From: Streptomyces poriferorum
Lineage (GTDB): Bacteria > Actinomycetota > Actinomycetes > Streptomycetales > Streptomycetaceae
Assembly: GCF_019399235.1 (NCBI RefSeq)
Contig: NZ_JAELVH010000064.1
Span: 1 to 34,386 of the forward strand
Length of the DNA: 34,386 bases
Reading direction: 5' to 3'
In this document: positions 1-8,051 of the stretch, one piece after another
How the letters are laid out: each line of letters starts with the position of its first letter
How positions within the stretch are numbered: position 1 is the first letter of the stretch
Made by a program: the position numbers and the translations under genes
The notes under the pieces: generated by a model
The model's input: the letters and a program-made list of their open reading frames with translations, nothing else
What the model was told of the DNA's origin: nothing
Database searches by the model: none

Positions 1-669
1 GCCCAGGAACCCGCGGCAGTGGCCACCGCCACCCCCGCGGAACGCGCCGCGACCGGTCCGCGCGGCCTGTTCACCGGCCGCTACCGGCGCCGCACACTGG
101 TCGTCGGCGCGATCTGGTTCACCGGCTACTTCGTCAACTACGGCGTGACGTCCTGGCTGCCCAGCATCTACAAGGACGAGTACGGCCTCACCCTCTCCGA
201 CGCCCTGCTGTACTCCACGGTGACGTCGGTCGCGGGCCTGCTCGGCTGTCTGGTCGTCGCCCTCACCGTGGACGTGCTGGGCCGCCGCCGGATCTTCGCG
301 ATCTGCCTCGGCGCCTCGGCCGCGCTCCTGCTCACCCTGGCCGCGCTCGGCGCCGGCACCCCCGCACAGGTCCTGATCTGGACCTCGCTCTCGGCGGTCG
401 GCTTCTTCGGCTCCAACATCTGCCTGTACCTGTACACACCCGAGCTCTACCCGACCCGGATGCGTGCCCTGGGCTGCAGCGTCGGCGGCGCAGTCAACCG
501 GCTGGGCGTGATCCTCGGCCCGATCCTGGTGGGCGTCGTCTACGCGGCCGGCGACAGCGTCGCCGCGGTGTTCGTGATGCTGGGAACGGTGGCCCTGGTG
601 GGCGCCGTGGTGGCGGGAACCCTGGCGGAGGAGACGGCGAACCGGCCGCTGGAGGAGATCTCTCCCTGA
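1..669 (+). CDS. MFS transporter, C-terminal part (5' end outside window)
   Basis: The reading frame is open from the first base, so the start lies upstream of the window. A GTG at 19 is in frame but has no reason to be the real start. The visible 222 residues hold about six hydrophobic segments, the second half of a 12-helix major facilitator. Family landmarks are a loop of the form DVLGRRR after the second visible helix and a PELYPTRMRA stretch. Both are typical of the sugar and metabolite:H+ symporter branches of the MFS. The protein acts in the cytoplasmic membrane; the substrate cannot be told from this half. The gene is convergent with the chorismate mutase gene. Only a short GC-rich inverted repeat (670-685) lies between them and could end transcription. 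Confidence 0.85.
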   Translation, partial: AQEPAAVATATPAERAATGPRGLFTGRYRRRTLVVGAIWFTGYFVNYGVTSWLPSIYKDEYGLTLSDALLYSTVTSVAGLLGCLVVALTVDVLGRRRIFAICLGASAALLLTLAALGAGTPAQVLIWTSLSAVGFFGSNICLYLYTPELYPTRMRALGCSVGGAVNRLGVILGPILVGVVYAAGDSVAAVFVMLGTVALVGAVVAGTLAEETANRPLEEISP

Positions 670-694
670 GCCCCTGTCCCGGGGCCGCCCGTCG

Positions 695-1024
695 CTACTC
701 CCCCGCCCCGTTCGCCGCCGACTCGTCCGCGATCCGTTCATGGTGGCGGATGACCTCGGCCACGATGAAGTTCAGCAGCTTCTCGGCGAACGCCGGGTCC
801 AGATGGGCACTCCCGGCCAGTTGACGGAGCCGGGCGATCTGGCGGGACTCTCGGGCCGGATCGGCCGGGGGGAGCTGGTGGGCGGCCTTGAGGTGGCCGA
901 CCTGCTGGGTGCATTTGAAGCGCTCGGCGAGCATGTGGACAACAGCCGCGTCGATGTTGTCGATGCTCTCGCGCAGCCGGTTCAGTTCGGCGCCTACGGA
1001 ATCGTCGATGTCGCTCGTGGTCAT
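695..1024 (-). CDS. chorismate mutase (AroQ class), small monofunctional
   Basis: A 109-residue all-helical chorismate mutase, converting chorismate to prephenate at the entry to phenylalanine and tyrosine synthesis. The AroQ pattern is complete: LRESIDNID near residues 17-25, the conserved Lys in VGHLKAAH (about 46), and DPARESRQ (about 55-62) in the second active-site helix. The length matches stand-alone AroQ domains, and there is no signal peptide, so it is cytoplasmic. The frame stays open upstream to 1090, but I chose the ATG at 1024 because the family homology starts there and the extra residues are basic, low-complexity sequence. No strong ribosome-binding site is visible. It lies 25 bp downstream of the AraC gene on the same strand and could be co-transcribed with it. 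Isochorismate-pyruvate lyases share the fold and cannot be fully excluded. Confidence 0.86.
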   Translation of the reverse strand: MTTSDIDDSVGAELNRLRESIDNIDAAVVHMLAERFKCTQQVGHLKAAHQLPPADPARESRQIARLRQLAGSAHLDPAFAEKLLNFIVAEVIRHHERIADESAANGAGE

Positions 1025-1049
1025 GGTCAGCGAGCTTAGACGGAGCGGG

Positions 1050-1928
1050 CTACGGGATGATCGTCGGAGGGTGTTCCGGATCCGGAACACGGTCGCTCCA
1101 GCCGCCCGGCACGCTGCGGCCCTGCTGTTCGCGGAAGCGGACCGGGGCCATACCGACGCGGCGGGCGAACAGCCGGGAGAAGTACGCCGGGTCGTCGTAC
1201 CCCACCCGCCGGGCGACAGCGGCGACGGGCAGGTCCCCGGTGGCCAGGAGCTCCTTGGCGCGGCCCAGCCGGATGGTCAGGAGGTAGTCCTTCGGGCTGC
1301 ACCCGGCGCCCCGCCGCACCGCCGTGCGCAGTTCGGCGGGCGTCATGCCGTGCCGGGCGGCGTGCTCGGCGACGGAGAACGGCTGGAAGGCGTCACGGGC
1401 CAGGGCCTGCAGCACCGGGTCGCCGTCGGGACTGACGTCGGCGCGCGCCCGGCGGAGCGCGACGAGGAGTTCGTGGACGGCCGCCCCCGTCTCCACCTCC
1501 AGCAGGGGGTTGCCGCGCCGGGCCGCCCTGACCATCCGGCCCACGGCGGCCCGCGGCGCCGCGGTGTCGGAGAGCGGGACGAGGGGACGGTCCGGCTCGA
1601 TGTAGCCGAGTTCGGTGTACGTGGTGGTGGCGGGCCCGGTGAAGTCGACGAAGCTCTCGTCCCAGCCGGTGACCGGGTCGGCGCCGTAGTGGTGCGGGGT
1701 GCCGGGGGTCAGCCAGATCAGGCTGGGCGCGGTGACGGGCACCCGGCGCCCGTCCGGACCGGCGAACCAACCGCTGCCCGCGTTGATGACGACGGCCACG
1801 TGGTGGTCCAGGGTGCGGGGGCCGACGGTCGGCAGCGTGCCGTGCTGCAGGCCCACCCCGAGGCAGACCAGGCCGAGGCGGTGGTGGAGCGGGCTCGGGG
1901 TGAAAAAGCGCATCCAGGTGTGGTACAT
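1050..1928 (-). CDS. AraC-family transcriptional regulator
   Basis: A 292-residue one-component regulator. Residues about 15-110 form a cupin-like sensor (AraC_binding type) with a LTPGTPHHYG stretch. Residues about 184-267 hold the double helix-turn-helix, including the second-helix signature AAVARRVGYDDPAYFSRLF. The ATG at 1928 is preceded by GGAGGAA about 11 bases upstream. The frame remains open to 2075, but that extension would run through the shared promoter region and is not conserved in style. The gene is divergent from the GH35 beta-galactosidase gene 225 bp away. This arrangement usually means that the regulator senses a sugar and controls the neighbouring glycosidase. That target is inferred, not shown. 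Confidence 0.9.
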   Translation of the reverse strand: MYHTWMRFFTPSPLHHRLGLVCLGVGLQHGTLPTVGPRTLDHHVAVVINAGSGWFAGPDGRRVPVTAPSLIWLTPGTPHHYGADPVTGWDESFVDFTGPATTTYTELGYIEPDRPLVPLSDTAAPRAAVGRMVRAARRGNPLLEVETGAAVHELLVALRRARADVSPDGDPVLQALARDAFQPFSVAEHAARHGMTPAELRTAVRRGAGCSPKDYLLTIRLGRAKELLATGDLPVAAVARRVGYDDPAYFSRLFARRVGMAPVRFREQQGRSVPGGWSDRVPDPEHPPTIIP

Positions 1929-2153
1929 CGGCCTTCGTTCCTCCGTCCGCGACCGTGTGACGTGCGGCGTCGTGTGCTGCGTCCAATCAGCAGTGATCTT
2001 TGTCCATGGACCGGCCGCACGCCAGGGGGTGAGGCTGGGCCGTGACATTGCTCCCGGGTTCGCCCGCTCCGTCACACGTACCGCGTTCCGCTCGTACCGG
2101 GCCGCGCAGCGCGGCGTTCACGGGACCGCGCGCATCAGGAGAGAACGAGCACG
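1929..2153. promoter_or_regulatory. divergent promoter region between araC-type regulator and GH35 gene
   Basis: This 225-bp region separates two divergent genes and must hold both promoters. It includes a perfect 10-bp palindrome, GTCCATGGAC, at 2002-2011, a possible operator core. I could not assign convincing -35/-10 pairs. The GH35 gene has an AGGAGA ribosome-binding site just before its ATG. Confidence 0.45.
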
Positions 2154-3956
2154 ATGGCTGACTTCACCGTGGCGGACGACCACTTCCGGATCGACGGGAA
2201 GCCCGCACGGCTGCTGTCGGGGGCCATGCACTACTTCCGGGTGCACGAGGCGCAGTGGGAGCACCGGCTGTCGATGCTGCGGGCGATGGGCCTGAACTGC
2301 GTCGAGACCTATGTGCCGTGGAACCTCCACGAGCCGCGGCCCGGCGAGTTCCGGGACGTCGGGGCGCTCGGCCGTTTCCTGGACGCGGTACAGCGGGCCG
2401 GTCTGTGGGCGATCGTCCGCCCGGGGCCGTACATCTGTGCGGAGTGGGAGAACGGCGGGCTGCCGGTCTGGGTGACCGGGCGGTTCGGCCGGCGGGTGCG
2501 GACCCGGGACGCCGGGTACCTGGACGCGGTGGAGCGGTGGTTCGCCGAGCTGCTGCCGCAGGTGGTGGAGCGGCAGGCCGGCCGCGGCGGTCCGGTGATC
2601 ATGGTGCAGGCGGAGAACGAGTACGGCAGCTACGGCACCGACGCCGTCTATCTGCGCCGGATCGCGGCGATGCTCGGTGAGTCCGGCGTGAGCGTTCCCC
2701 TGTTCACCTCCGACGGTCCCGAGGACCACATGCTCACCGGCGGTTCGGTGCCCGGTCTGCTCGCCACGGCGAACTTCGGTTCGGGCGCGCGCGAGGCGTT
2801 CCGGGTGCTGCGCCGCCATCAGCCCGGTGGTCCGCTGATGTGCATGGAGTTCTGGTGCGGCTGGTTCGAGCACTGGGGTTCGCCGCCGGTCCTGCGGGAT
2901 CCGGCGCAGGCCGCCGACGCGCTGCGGGAGATCCTGGAGTGCGGGGCCTCGGTGAACATCTACATGGCGCACGGCGGGACGAACTTCGCGGGCTGGGCGG
3001 GCGCCAACCGTTCCGGGCCGCTCCAGGACGGGGACCTGCTGCCGACGGTGACGTCGTACGACTACGACGCGCCGGTCGACGAGTACGGGCGGGCCACGGA
3101 GAAGTTCCACCTGTTCCGGGAGATCCTCGCCGCGTACGCGGACGGGCCGCTGCCCCCGCTGCCCGCCGAGCCCGCCGGCCTGGCTCCGGTACGGGCCGAG
3201 CTGACCGAGTGGGCGCCGCTGCCCGACGTCATGGACGCGCTGGGCGACGAGGAGACGGCGGAGTCCGGTGTGCCGCCCACGTTCGAGGAGCTGGGGCTGG
3301 ACCGCGGCCTGGTGCGGTACCGGGTCGCGGTGCCGGGTCCGCGCGCCCCGTACGCCCTGGGGGTTTCGGGGCTGCGGGACCGGGCGGTGGTGTACGTGGA
3401 CGGGGTCCGCCGGGGCGTGCTGAGCGAGGTGGACAGCACGCTTGCGGAGCCCGTGGGCGGGCCCGCCGACGTGGAGCTGTGGGTGGAGTCGCTTGGCCGG
3501 GTCAACTACGGGCCCCGGCTGGGTGAGCCGAAGGGGATCACCGGGGGTGTGCTGCACGAGCGCCAGTTCCTGCACGGCGTACGGGCGCGGGCGCTGCGGC
3601 TCGACGCGTTCGACGGCCCGGCCGCGTTGGAGGGTGTCCCGTTCGTGCCGGTCGACGGGTCCGGGGGAACCGGCCTGTACCGGGGCACGTTCGAGGTCGC
3701 CGACGTGTCCGGAACCGGGCATGCGGGCTTCGAACTGCCGGGCTGGACAAGAGGGTTCGTCTGGGTGAACGGGTTCTGCCTCGGGCGCTACTGGGCGGCG
3801 GGCCCGCAGCGGACGCTGTACGTGCCGGGTCCGGTGCTGCGGGACGGGATCAACGAGGTGTGGGTGCTGGAGGTGGAGGGTGCGGCGGCTCCGTACGCGG
3901 AGCTGGGCCCGGGTGCGCCCGCGCGGGCGCCCGGCCCGGCGGGCGCGGACGTCTGA
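2154..3956 (+). CDS. beta-galactosidase, glycoside hydrolase family 35
   Basis: A 600-residue cytoplasmic retaining beta-galactosidase; no signal peptide is visible. The GH35 signature GGPVIMVQAENEYGSY spans about residues 145-160, with Glu156 as the expected acid/base. The nucleophile motif MEFWCGWFEHWG starts at 231, giving Glu232. Other family blocks are SGAMHYFR (22-29), PWNLHEP (55-61) and RPGPYICAEWENGGLP (89-104). The catalytic TIM barrel covers about 10-330; the rest forms the beta-sandwich domains typical of the family, ending with a jelly-roll block (WVNGFCLGRYW). The length is normal for bacterial GH35. The ATG at 2154 follows AGGAGAGAACGAGCACG. The divergent AraC gene is its probable regulator. 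Natural substrates could be galacto-oligosaccharides or plant-derived galactosides; the sequence does not tell. Confidence 0.93.
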   Translation: MADFTVADDHFRIDGKPARLLSGAMHYFRVHEAQWEHRLSMLRAMGLNCVETYVPWNLHEPRPGEFRDVGALGRFLDAVQRAGLWAIVRPGPYICAEWENGGLPVWVTGRFGRRVRTRDAGYLDAVERWFAELLPQVVERQAGRGGPVIMVQAENEYGSYGTDAVYLRRIAAMLGESGVSVPLFTSDGPEDHMLTGGSVPGLLATANFGSGAREAFRVLRRHQPGGPLMCMEFWCGWFEHWGSPPVLRDPAQAADALREILECGASVNIYMAHGGTNFAGWAGANRSGPLQDGDLLPTVTSYDYDAPVDEYGRATEKFHLFREILAAYADGPLPPLPAEPAGLAPVRAELTEWAPLPDVMDALGDEETAESGVPPTFEELGLDRGLVRYRVAVPGPRAPYALGVSGLRDRAVVYVDGVRRGVLSEVDSTLAEPVGGPADVELWVESLGRVNYGPRLGEPKGITGGVLHERQFLHGVRARALRLDAFDGPAALEGVPFVPVDGSGGTGLYRGTFEVADVSGTGHAGFELPGWTRGFVWVNGFCLGRYWAAGPQRTLYVPGPVLRDGINEVWVLEVEGAAAPYAELGPGAPARAPGPAGADV

Positions 3957-4020
3957 CCGGCCCCGCCCGCCCCGGTCTACAGTGGTGCGGAGTCGAGCGT
4001 CGCGAAGTGGGGGTGGGGAC

Positions 4021-4929
4021 GTGGCGGACAGCCCCCAAGGCAGCCCGGTGGTGCACGGTTTCCCGCATCTGGACACCGTCCGCTCCGCGATCACCGCGCT
4101 GTACCGCCGCCTGTCGTACGACGGCGTGCACCGCTTCGCCCCGAGCCTCGCCCCCGCCGACGCGGCGTTCGCCGATGCTGACGATCTGCATCTCGGTGCG
4201 CAGCGGGTGGCGCGGGCGATGGTGCAGCACCTGCGGCTGCCGGACGCGCGGATGATCGTGGCGTTCCGCGCGATGGAGCACGCGGGAAGTGTCGAACTCG
4301 CGGCGGGGCCGGAGTACTTCATCGAGCTGAACGACCGCTTCCGTACGCATCGCCGGGACATCGGCGCCGCGCTGTCGCACGAGGTCATGCATGTGCTGCT
4401 GCACCGGCTCGGCCTGGAGTTCCCGGGGACCCGGGACAACGAGATCCTCACCGACACCGCGGCGGCGTATCTGGGGTCGGGCTGGCTGCTGCTGGACGCG
4501 TTCCGCCAGGACGCCACGTCCAGCCAGAAGCTCGGCTACCTCACCCCGGAGGAGTTCGGGTACGTGCTGGCCAAGCGGGCACTCGCCTTCGACGAGGATC
4601 CCTCGCCGTGGTTCACCAGCCCGCAGGCGTACACCGCGTACACCAAGGGCCGGGCGCAGGCCCTGCGCGAGAGCGCGCAGCCGCCGCTGACGGCCGCGGG
4701 CTGGGCGGGCCGGCGCCGGTACGCCAAGGACCGGCGGTACGCCCAGGACCATCCCGGCGCGGCTCCGGTCCCGGGGCCCGCGGTTCCGTACGCCTTCGAG
4801 GCGGGCGGGGACGGACTGCGCGTCGCGTTCGCGTGCCCGACGTGCCATCAGCGCAACAGAGTGCCGGTCCGGGGCCGGGTACGGGCGCGGTGCGCGCTGT
4901 GCCGGACGGTGCTGGACTGCACCACCTGA
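4021..4929 (+). CDS. putative HEXXH zinc metalloprotein with C-terminal zinc ribbon
   Basis: A 302-residue protein of unknown function. Residues 118-128 read LSHEVMHVLLH, giving an HEXXH motif at 120-124. A conserved-looking acidic segment (DNEILTDTAAAYLG, 139-152) follows and could supply the third zinc ligand, Glu141 or Asp145, as in gluzincins. The C-terminus carries C272-P-T-C275 and C291-A-L-C294, a two-CXXC zinc ribbon. There is no signal peptide or membrane helix, so it is probably cytoplasmic. I chose the GTG at 4021, preceded by the purine-rich GGGGGTGGGGAC. The frame is open further upstream but only overlaps the GH35 gene. A TACAGT hexamer at 3978-3983 could be its -10. It lies 54 bp before the ankyrin gene on the same strand. 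Peptidase activity is inferred from the motif only. Confidence 0.75.
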   Translation: MADSPQGSPVVHGFPHLDTVRSAITALYRRLSYDGVHRFAPSLAPADAAFADADDLHLGAQRVARAMVQHLRLPDARMIVAFRAMEHAGSVELAAGPEYFIELNDRFRTHRRDIGAALSHEVMHVLLHRLGLEFPGTRDNEILTDTAAAYLGSGWLLLDAFRQDATSSQKLGYLTPEEFGYVLAKRALAFDEDPSPWFTSPQAYTAYTKGRAQALRESAQPPLTAAGWAGRRRYAKDRRYAQDHPGAAPVPGPAVPYAFEAGGDGLRVAFACPTCHQRNRVPVRGRVRARCALCRTVLDCTT

Positions 4930-4971
4930 GAACGGCCCGCTCCGGGCAAGTGGCCTTGCCGCGCGGCGTAT

Positions 4972-4983
4972 TACAGTCGAAAT
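4972..4983 (+). promoter_or_regulatory. candidate -10 element giving a leaderless transcript
   Basis: The hexamer TACAGT (4972-4977) is followed by exactly six bases and then the GTG at 4984. This spacing places the transcription start at or next to the start codon, and no ribosome-binding site precedes the GTG. Leaderless messages of this layout are common in Streptomyces. No good -35 is visible. Confidence 0.4.
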
Positions 4984-5952
4984 GTGACAGAAGATCCGAT
5001 GGCGGCAGCAGCGGGCGGACACCGCCTGTTCGATGCGTTGTACGAGGGTGAGAACGCCGTCGTACGACTGCTCCGCAGCGGTGTGTCCGCCGAGTCGGTG
5101 GACGGGGACGGGGCGAGCGCGCTCTATCTCGCGGCGGTGTCGGACCGTCCGGGGGTGGTGCGGCTGCTCCTCGCGGCGGGCGCGGACCCCGACCGGGCCT
5201 GTGGTCCGGAGGCGGGCGACCTGCCGCTGTGCGGGGCGGCGTGCGGCGGCCACACGGAGGTGGCCGAGGCGCTGCTCGCGGCCGGGGCGCGGCCGGATCT
5301 GCGGGAGCAGTTCGGTTTCACGGCGTTGCGGTGGGCGGTGGGGCTCGGTCACGCACGGACCGCCGAGGTGCTGCTGGCGTACGGCGCCGACCCCTGTCTG
5401 CCGGGCCCCGAGGGCGAGTCACCGCTGCTGCTCGCGGCCCGGCGGGGTTCCCTGCCGACCGTCCGCGCGCTGCTGAGCCATGGTGCGGGAGCGGTGGAGG
5501 GCGCCGTCGAGGAGGCGCTGGGCGAGGCGCGGCGCATGCTGGACACCGACCTGGAGCAGGAGATGCGGGCGGGCCTGCGGGAGTTGTACGGGGACACTGA
5601 AGCGTACGAGGTGGTGGTGCGGCGGACCGTGGTCGACGGCGGCCGGACGCTGACCGTCGAACTCGTCCGCGACGGCCGGCCGGCCGCGGGCCGGGACCAG
5701 CAGACGGGGCACGGTGCGATCGCCACGGTCCTGGAGGCGGAGCTGGGCGTGCGCGCCTCCTTCGAGGAACTGGCGCGGCGGGCTCTGCGGTCCGGGGGCC
5801 CGGGGCTGGACAACTGGCAGGCCTCGGCCGAGGCGCTGTGCGAGCGCGGCGACGAGGAGACCCGCCAGGCGGCGGCCGCGTGGTGCGCGGCGGAGGAACC
5901 GTTGCTGCGGGCGTTCGGCGCGGAGGTGCTGGGGCGGCTGGAGGACAGGTGA
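4984..5952 (+). CDS. ankyrin-repeat protein
   Basis: A 322-residue soluble protein. Residues about 14-170 form four to five ankyrin repeats with the usual signature, for example VRLLLAAGADPD (59-70), AEALLAAGARPDLRE (94-108) and AEVLLAYGADP (127-137). The remaining ~150 residues are alpha-helical, Ala/Glu-rich, and not assignable to a known domain. Ankyrin arrays bind partner proteins, so a scaffold or inhibitor role is likely, but the partner is unknown. The start is the GTG at 4984, six bases after a TACAGT box; an ATG at 4999 is an alternative. The preceding metalloprotein gene lies 54 bp upstream on the same strand. The gene ends 25 bp before a long hairpin shared with the convergent helicase gene. 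Confidence 0.85.
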   Translation: MTEDPMAAAAGGHRLFDALYEGENAVVRLLRSGVSAESVDGDGASALYLAAVSDRPGVVRLLLAAGADPDRACGPEAGDLPLCGAACGGHTEVAEALLAAGARPDLREQFGFTALRWAVGLGHARTAEVLLAYGADPCLPGPEGESPLLLAARRGSLPTVRALLSHGAGAVEGAVEEALGEARRMLDTDLEQEMRAGLRELYGDTEAYEVVVRRTVVDGGRTLTVELVRDGRPAAGRDQQTGHGAIATVLEAELGVRASFEELARRALRSGGPGLDNWQASAEALCERGDEETRQAAAAWCAAEEPLLRAFGAEVLGRLEDR

Positions 5953-5977
5953 TACGAGCCCGTCCGGGCGGTAAAAG

Positions 5978-6059
5978 CAGCCCGTCCGGCGTTTGAGGAC
6001 GGAAGCGGTGCCGCGGGCGAACCGGGCTGCCGCTCCGTCCCCGAACGCCGGACGGGCTG
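5978..6059. terminator. long inverted repeat, probable bidirectional terminator
   Basis: The arms CAGCCCGTCCGGCG (5978-5991) and its exact complement (6046-6059) continue inward with about 16 further mostly paired bases, giving a stem of roughly 30 bp. It lies between the convergent ankyrin and helicase genes. The core CCCGTCCGGCG-TTTGAGGAC resembles the repeats found at 28867-29000. Confidence 0.7.
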
Positions 6060-6071
6060 AGGTGTGACCTG

Positions 6072-7793
6072 CTAAGCCGCGCGACGACCCCGCGCAGGCG
6101 CGCCACCGGAGCGACCGGCACCACCGGTGCCGCGCGAGGCGCCACCCGTCCCGGAACCGCCGGAGCGACCCGCGCCGCCGGAACCGCCGGAGCGACCGGC
6201 ACCACCGGAACCGCCGGAGCGACCGGCACCACCCGTGCCTGCGGCACCTCCGGCGCGACCCGCGCCGCCCGCACCGCTGCCCCCGGCAGCACCCGCGCCG
6301 CCGGCGCCACCGCGCCGGCCCCGGCCGCGGCTGCCCGAGCGGAACCCGCCGCCGGTGCCGGTGCCCGTACCCGTGCCGCCGCCGGTCCGCGTGCGCGGCT
6401 TCGGCGGGGTCGGCTGCGGGACCTCGATCACGATCGCGATACCGGACGGTTCGCGCGCCCCGGTGATCCGGGTGAGCTCCTCGTCGCTGGACTTGATCCG
6501 GGTGGTGCGGGGGGCGATGCCCGCGTCCTGCATCAGCCGGGTCATCTCCCGCTTCTCCTCGGGCAGCACCAGCGTGACGACGCTGCCGGACTCGCCGGCG
6601 CGCGCCGTGCGTCCACCGCGGTGGAGGTAGTCCTTGTGGTCGGTCGGCGGGTCCACGTTGACGACCAGGTCGAGGTCGTCGACATGGATGCCGCGGGCCG
6701 CCACGTTCGTCGCGACGAGCACGGTGACCTCACCGGTCTTGAACTGGTCCAGGGTCCGGTTGCGCTGCGGCTGGGAACGCCCGCCGTGCAGCGCGGAGGC
6801 CCGTACACCGCTGGCGAGCAGCCGCTTGGCGAAGCGGTCGGCGGCGCGCTTGGTGTCGACGAACATGATCACGCGGCCCTCGCGGGCGGCGATCTTCGTG
6901 GCGACGGCCTTCTTGTCGGTCTCGTCGAGCACATGGAGCACGTGGTGCTCCATGGTGGTGACGGCGCCGGCGGACGGGTCGACCGAGTGCACGACGGGGT
7001 CGGTCAGGAACATCTTGACCAGCCGGTCGATGTTCTTGTCCAGGGTCGCGGAGAACAGCATCCGCTGTCCGCCTTCCTCGACCTGCTTGAGCAGGGCGAC
7101 GACCTGGGGCATGAAGCCCATGTCGGCCATCTGGTCGGCCTCGTCGAGGACGGTGATGGCGACGTCGTCCAGGCGGCAGTCGCCGCGCTCGATGAGGTCC
7201 TTGAGCCGGCCCGGCGTGGCGACGAGCACCTCGGCGCCGCGGCGCAGCGTGCCGGACTGCTTGCTGATCGACATGCCGCCGACGACGGTGGCCATCCGCA
7301 GGTTGACTGCGGTGGCGTACGGCGTCAGCGCGTCGGTGACCTGCTGGGCGAGCTCGCGGGTCGGGACGAGGACGAGCGCCAGCGGCGCCTTCGGCTCGGA
7401 GCGGCGACCGGCGGTGCGGGCGAGCAGTGCGAGGCCGAAGGCGAGGGTCTTGCCGGAGCCGGTGCGGCCGCGGCCGAGGATGTCCCGGCCGGCGAGCGAG
7501 TTCGGCAGGGTGGCGCCCTGGATCGGGAACGGGTCGGTGACGCCCTGCGCGGCAAGGGTTTTCAGCAGGGCGGCGGGCATGTCCAGCTCGGCGAACGCCT
7601 CGACGGCGGGCAGTGCGGGGGTCATGGTTTCGGGCAGGGCGAACTCACCCTGCGGCGGCGTGGCCCTGCGACGGGGAGACGCCTTGCCGGATCCCTTGCC
7701 GGAACCCTGTGCGGTTGCCTTTGCCTGGGCCGTGCCACGCCCCCTCGACGGGCGATTGCGGGCGGGACGGTCCTGACGTTCGGAGCGGGTCAT
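6072..7793 (-). CDS. DEAD-box ATP-dependent RNA helicase
   Basis: A 573-residue RNA helicase that unwinds or remodels RNA using ATP. The core is complete: Q motif around FPIQ (89-92), Walker A TGSGKT (111-116), PTRELAQ (144-150), TPGR (193-196), DEAD (217-220), SAT (248-250), and motif VI HRGGRTAR (391-398). A basic N-terminal tail (1-50) and a Gly/Arg/Ser-rich C-terminal tail (about 470-573) flank it. The tail has three exact copies of GGAGRSGGS at 521-547 and resembles RGG-type RNA-binding tails. The ATG at 7793 follows AGGAGG. The cold-shock protein gene lies 258 bp upstream on the same strand, with a terminator between them. The long leader may carry cold-responsive control, which is inference. 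A role in cold adaptation, ribosome assembly or RNA decay is likely. Confidence 0.94.
   Translation of the reverse strand: MTRSERQDRPARNRPSRGRGTAQAKATAQGSGKGSGKASPRRRATPPQGEFALPETMTPALPAVEAFAELDMPAALLKTLAAQGVTDPFPIQGATLPNSLAGRDILGRGRTGSGKTLAFGLALLARTAGRRSEPKAPLALVLVPTRELAQQVTDALTPYATAVNLRMATVVGGMSISKQSGTLRRGAEVLVATPGRLKDLIERGDCRLDDVAITVLDEADQMADMGFMPQVVALLKQVEEGGQRMLFSATLDKNIDRLVKMFLTDPVVHSVDPSAGAVTTMEHHVLHVLDETDKKAVATKIAAREGRVIMFVDTKRAADRFAKRLLASGVRASALHGGRSQPQRNRTLDQFKTGEVTVLVATNVAARGIHVDDLDLVVNVDPPTDHKDYLHRGGRTARAGESGSVVTLVLPEEKREMTRLMQDAGIAPRTTRIKSSDEELTRITGAREPSGIAIVIEVPQPTPPKPRTRTGGGTGTGTGTGGGFRSGSRGRGRRGGAGGAGAAGGSGAGGAGRAGGAAGTGGAGRSGGSGGAGRSGGSGGAGRSGGSGTGGASRGTGGAGRSGGAPARGRRAA
6153..6233 (-). 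repeat. three tandem 27-bp repeats in the helicase tail
   Basis: Three nearly identical 27-bp units encode GGAGRSGGS three times in the disordered C-terminal tail of the DEAD-box helicase. Related degenerate units flank them on both sides. In-frame slippage would lengthen or shorten the tail without harming the ATPase core. Confidence 0.85.
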
Positions 7794-7995
7794 ACGGAAT
7801 TGCCCTCCTGGGGGATTCCTGGGAACTACGTGGGACTGCTGGGGACTGTTGGAGAGTTCCGGGGGCTGCGTGGACGTGCGGTCATACCGCCGTGCGCGGC
7901 GCGCGGAACGCTCGGGACTCCCGGGGTGCTTCGTCGCACCCGTGCGGGGCGCCGGTCGGCGCCCGTCTTTGCGCTACTTCCCAGGGACAGCACAA

Positions 7996-8030
7996 GCCGG
8001 GACCCGCACCTTCACGGTGCGGGCCCCGGC
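7996..8030 (-). terminator. terminator of the cold-shock gene
   Basis: Arms 7996-8010 and 8016-8030 pair over 15 bp with a single G:U-type mismatch around the 5-base loop TTCAC. It starts about 22 bases after the cold-shock protein stop codon. It should end most cold-shock transcripts before the helicase gene. Confidence 0.75.
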
Positions 8031-8051
8031 TGCGAGGTACGCGTCCGGCAA

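Noticed and set aside
670..685. Small inverted repeat between the MFS and chorismate mutase genes
   Set aside because: Only 5-bp arms; too weak to list as a terminator.
888..2045. Long plus-strand open frame across the chorismate mutase and AraC genes
   Set aside because: It is an antisense shadow of two well-supported genes; the product is Arg/Gly/Pro-rich with no domain.
2118..4517. 800-codon minus-strand open frame opposite the beta-galactosidase
   Set aside because: High GC leaves antisense frames open. The plus strand encodes a complete GH35 enzyme with catalytic residues, and the antisense product is low-complexity.
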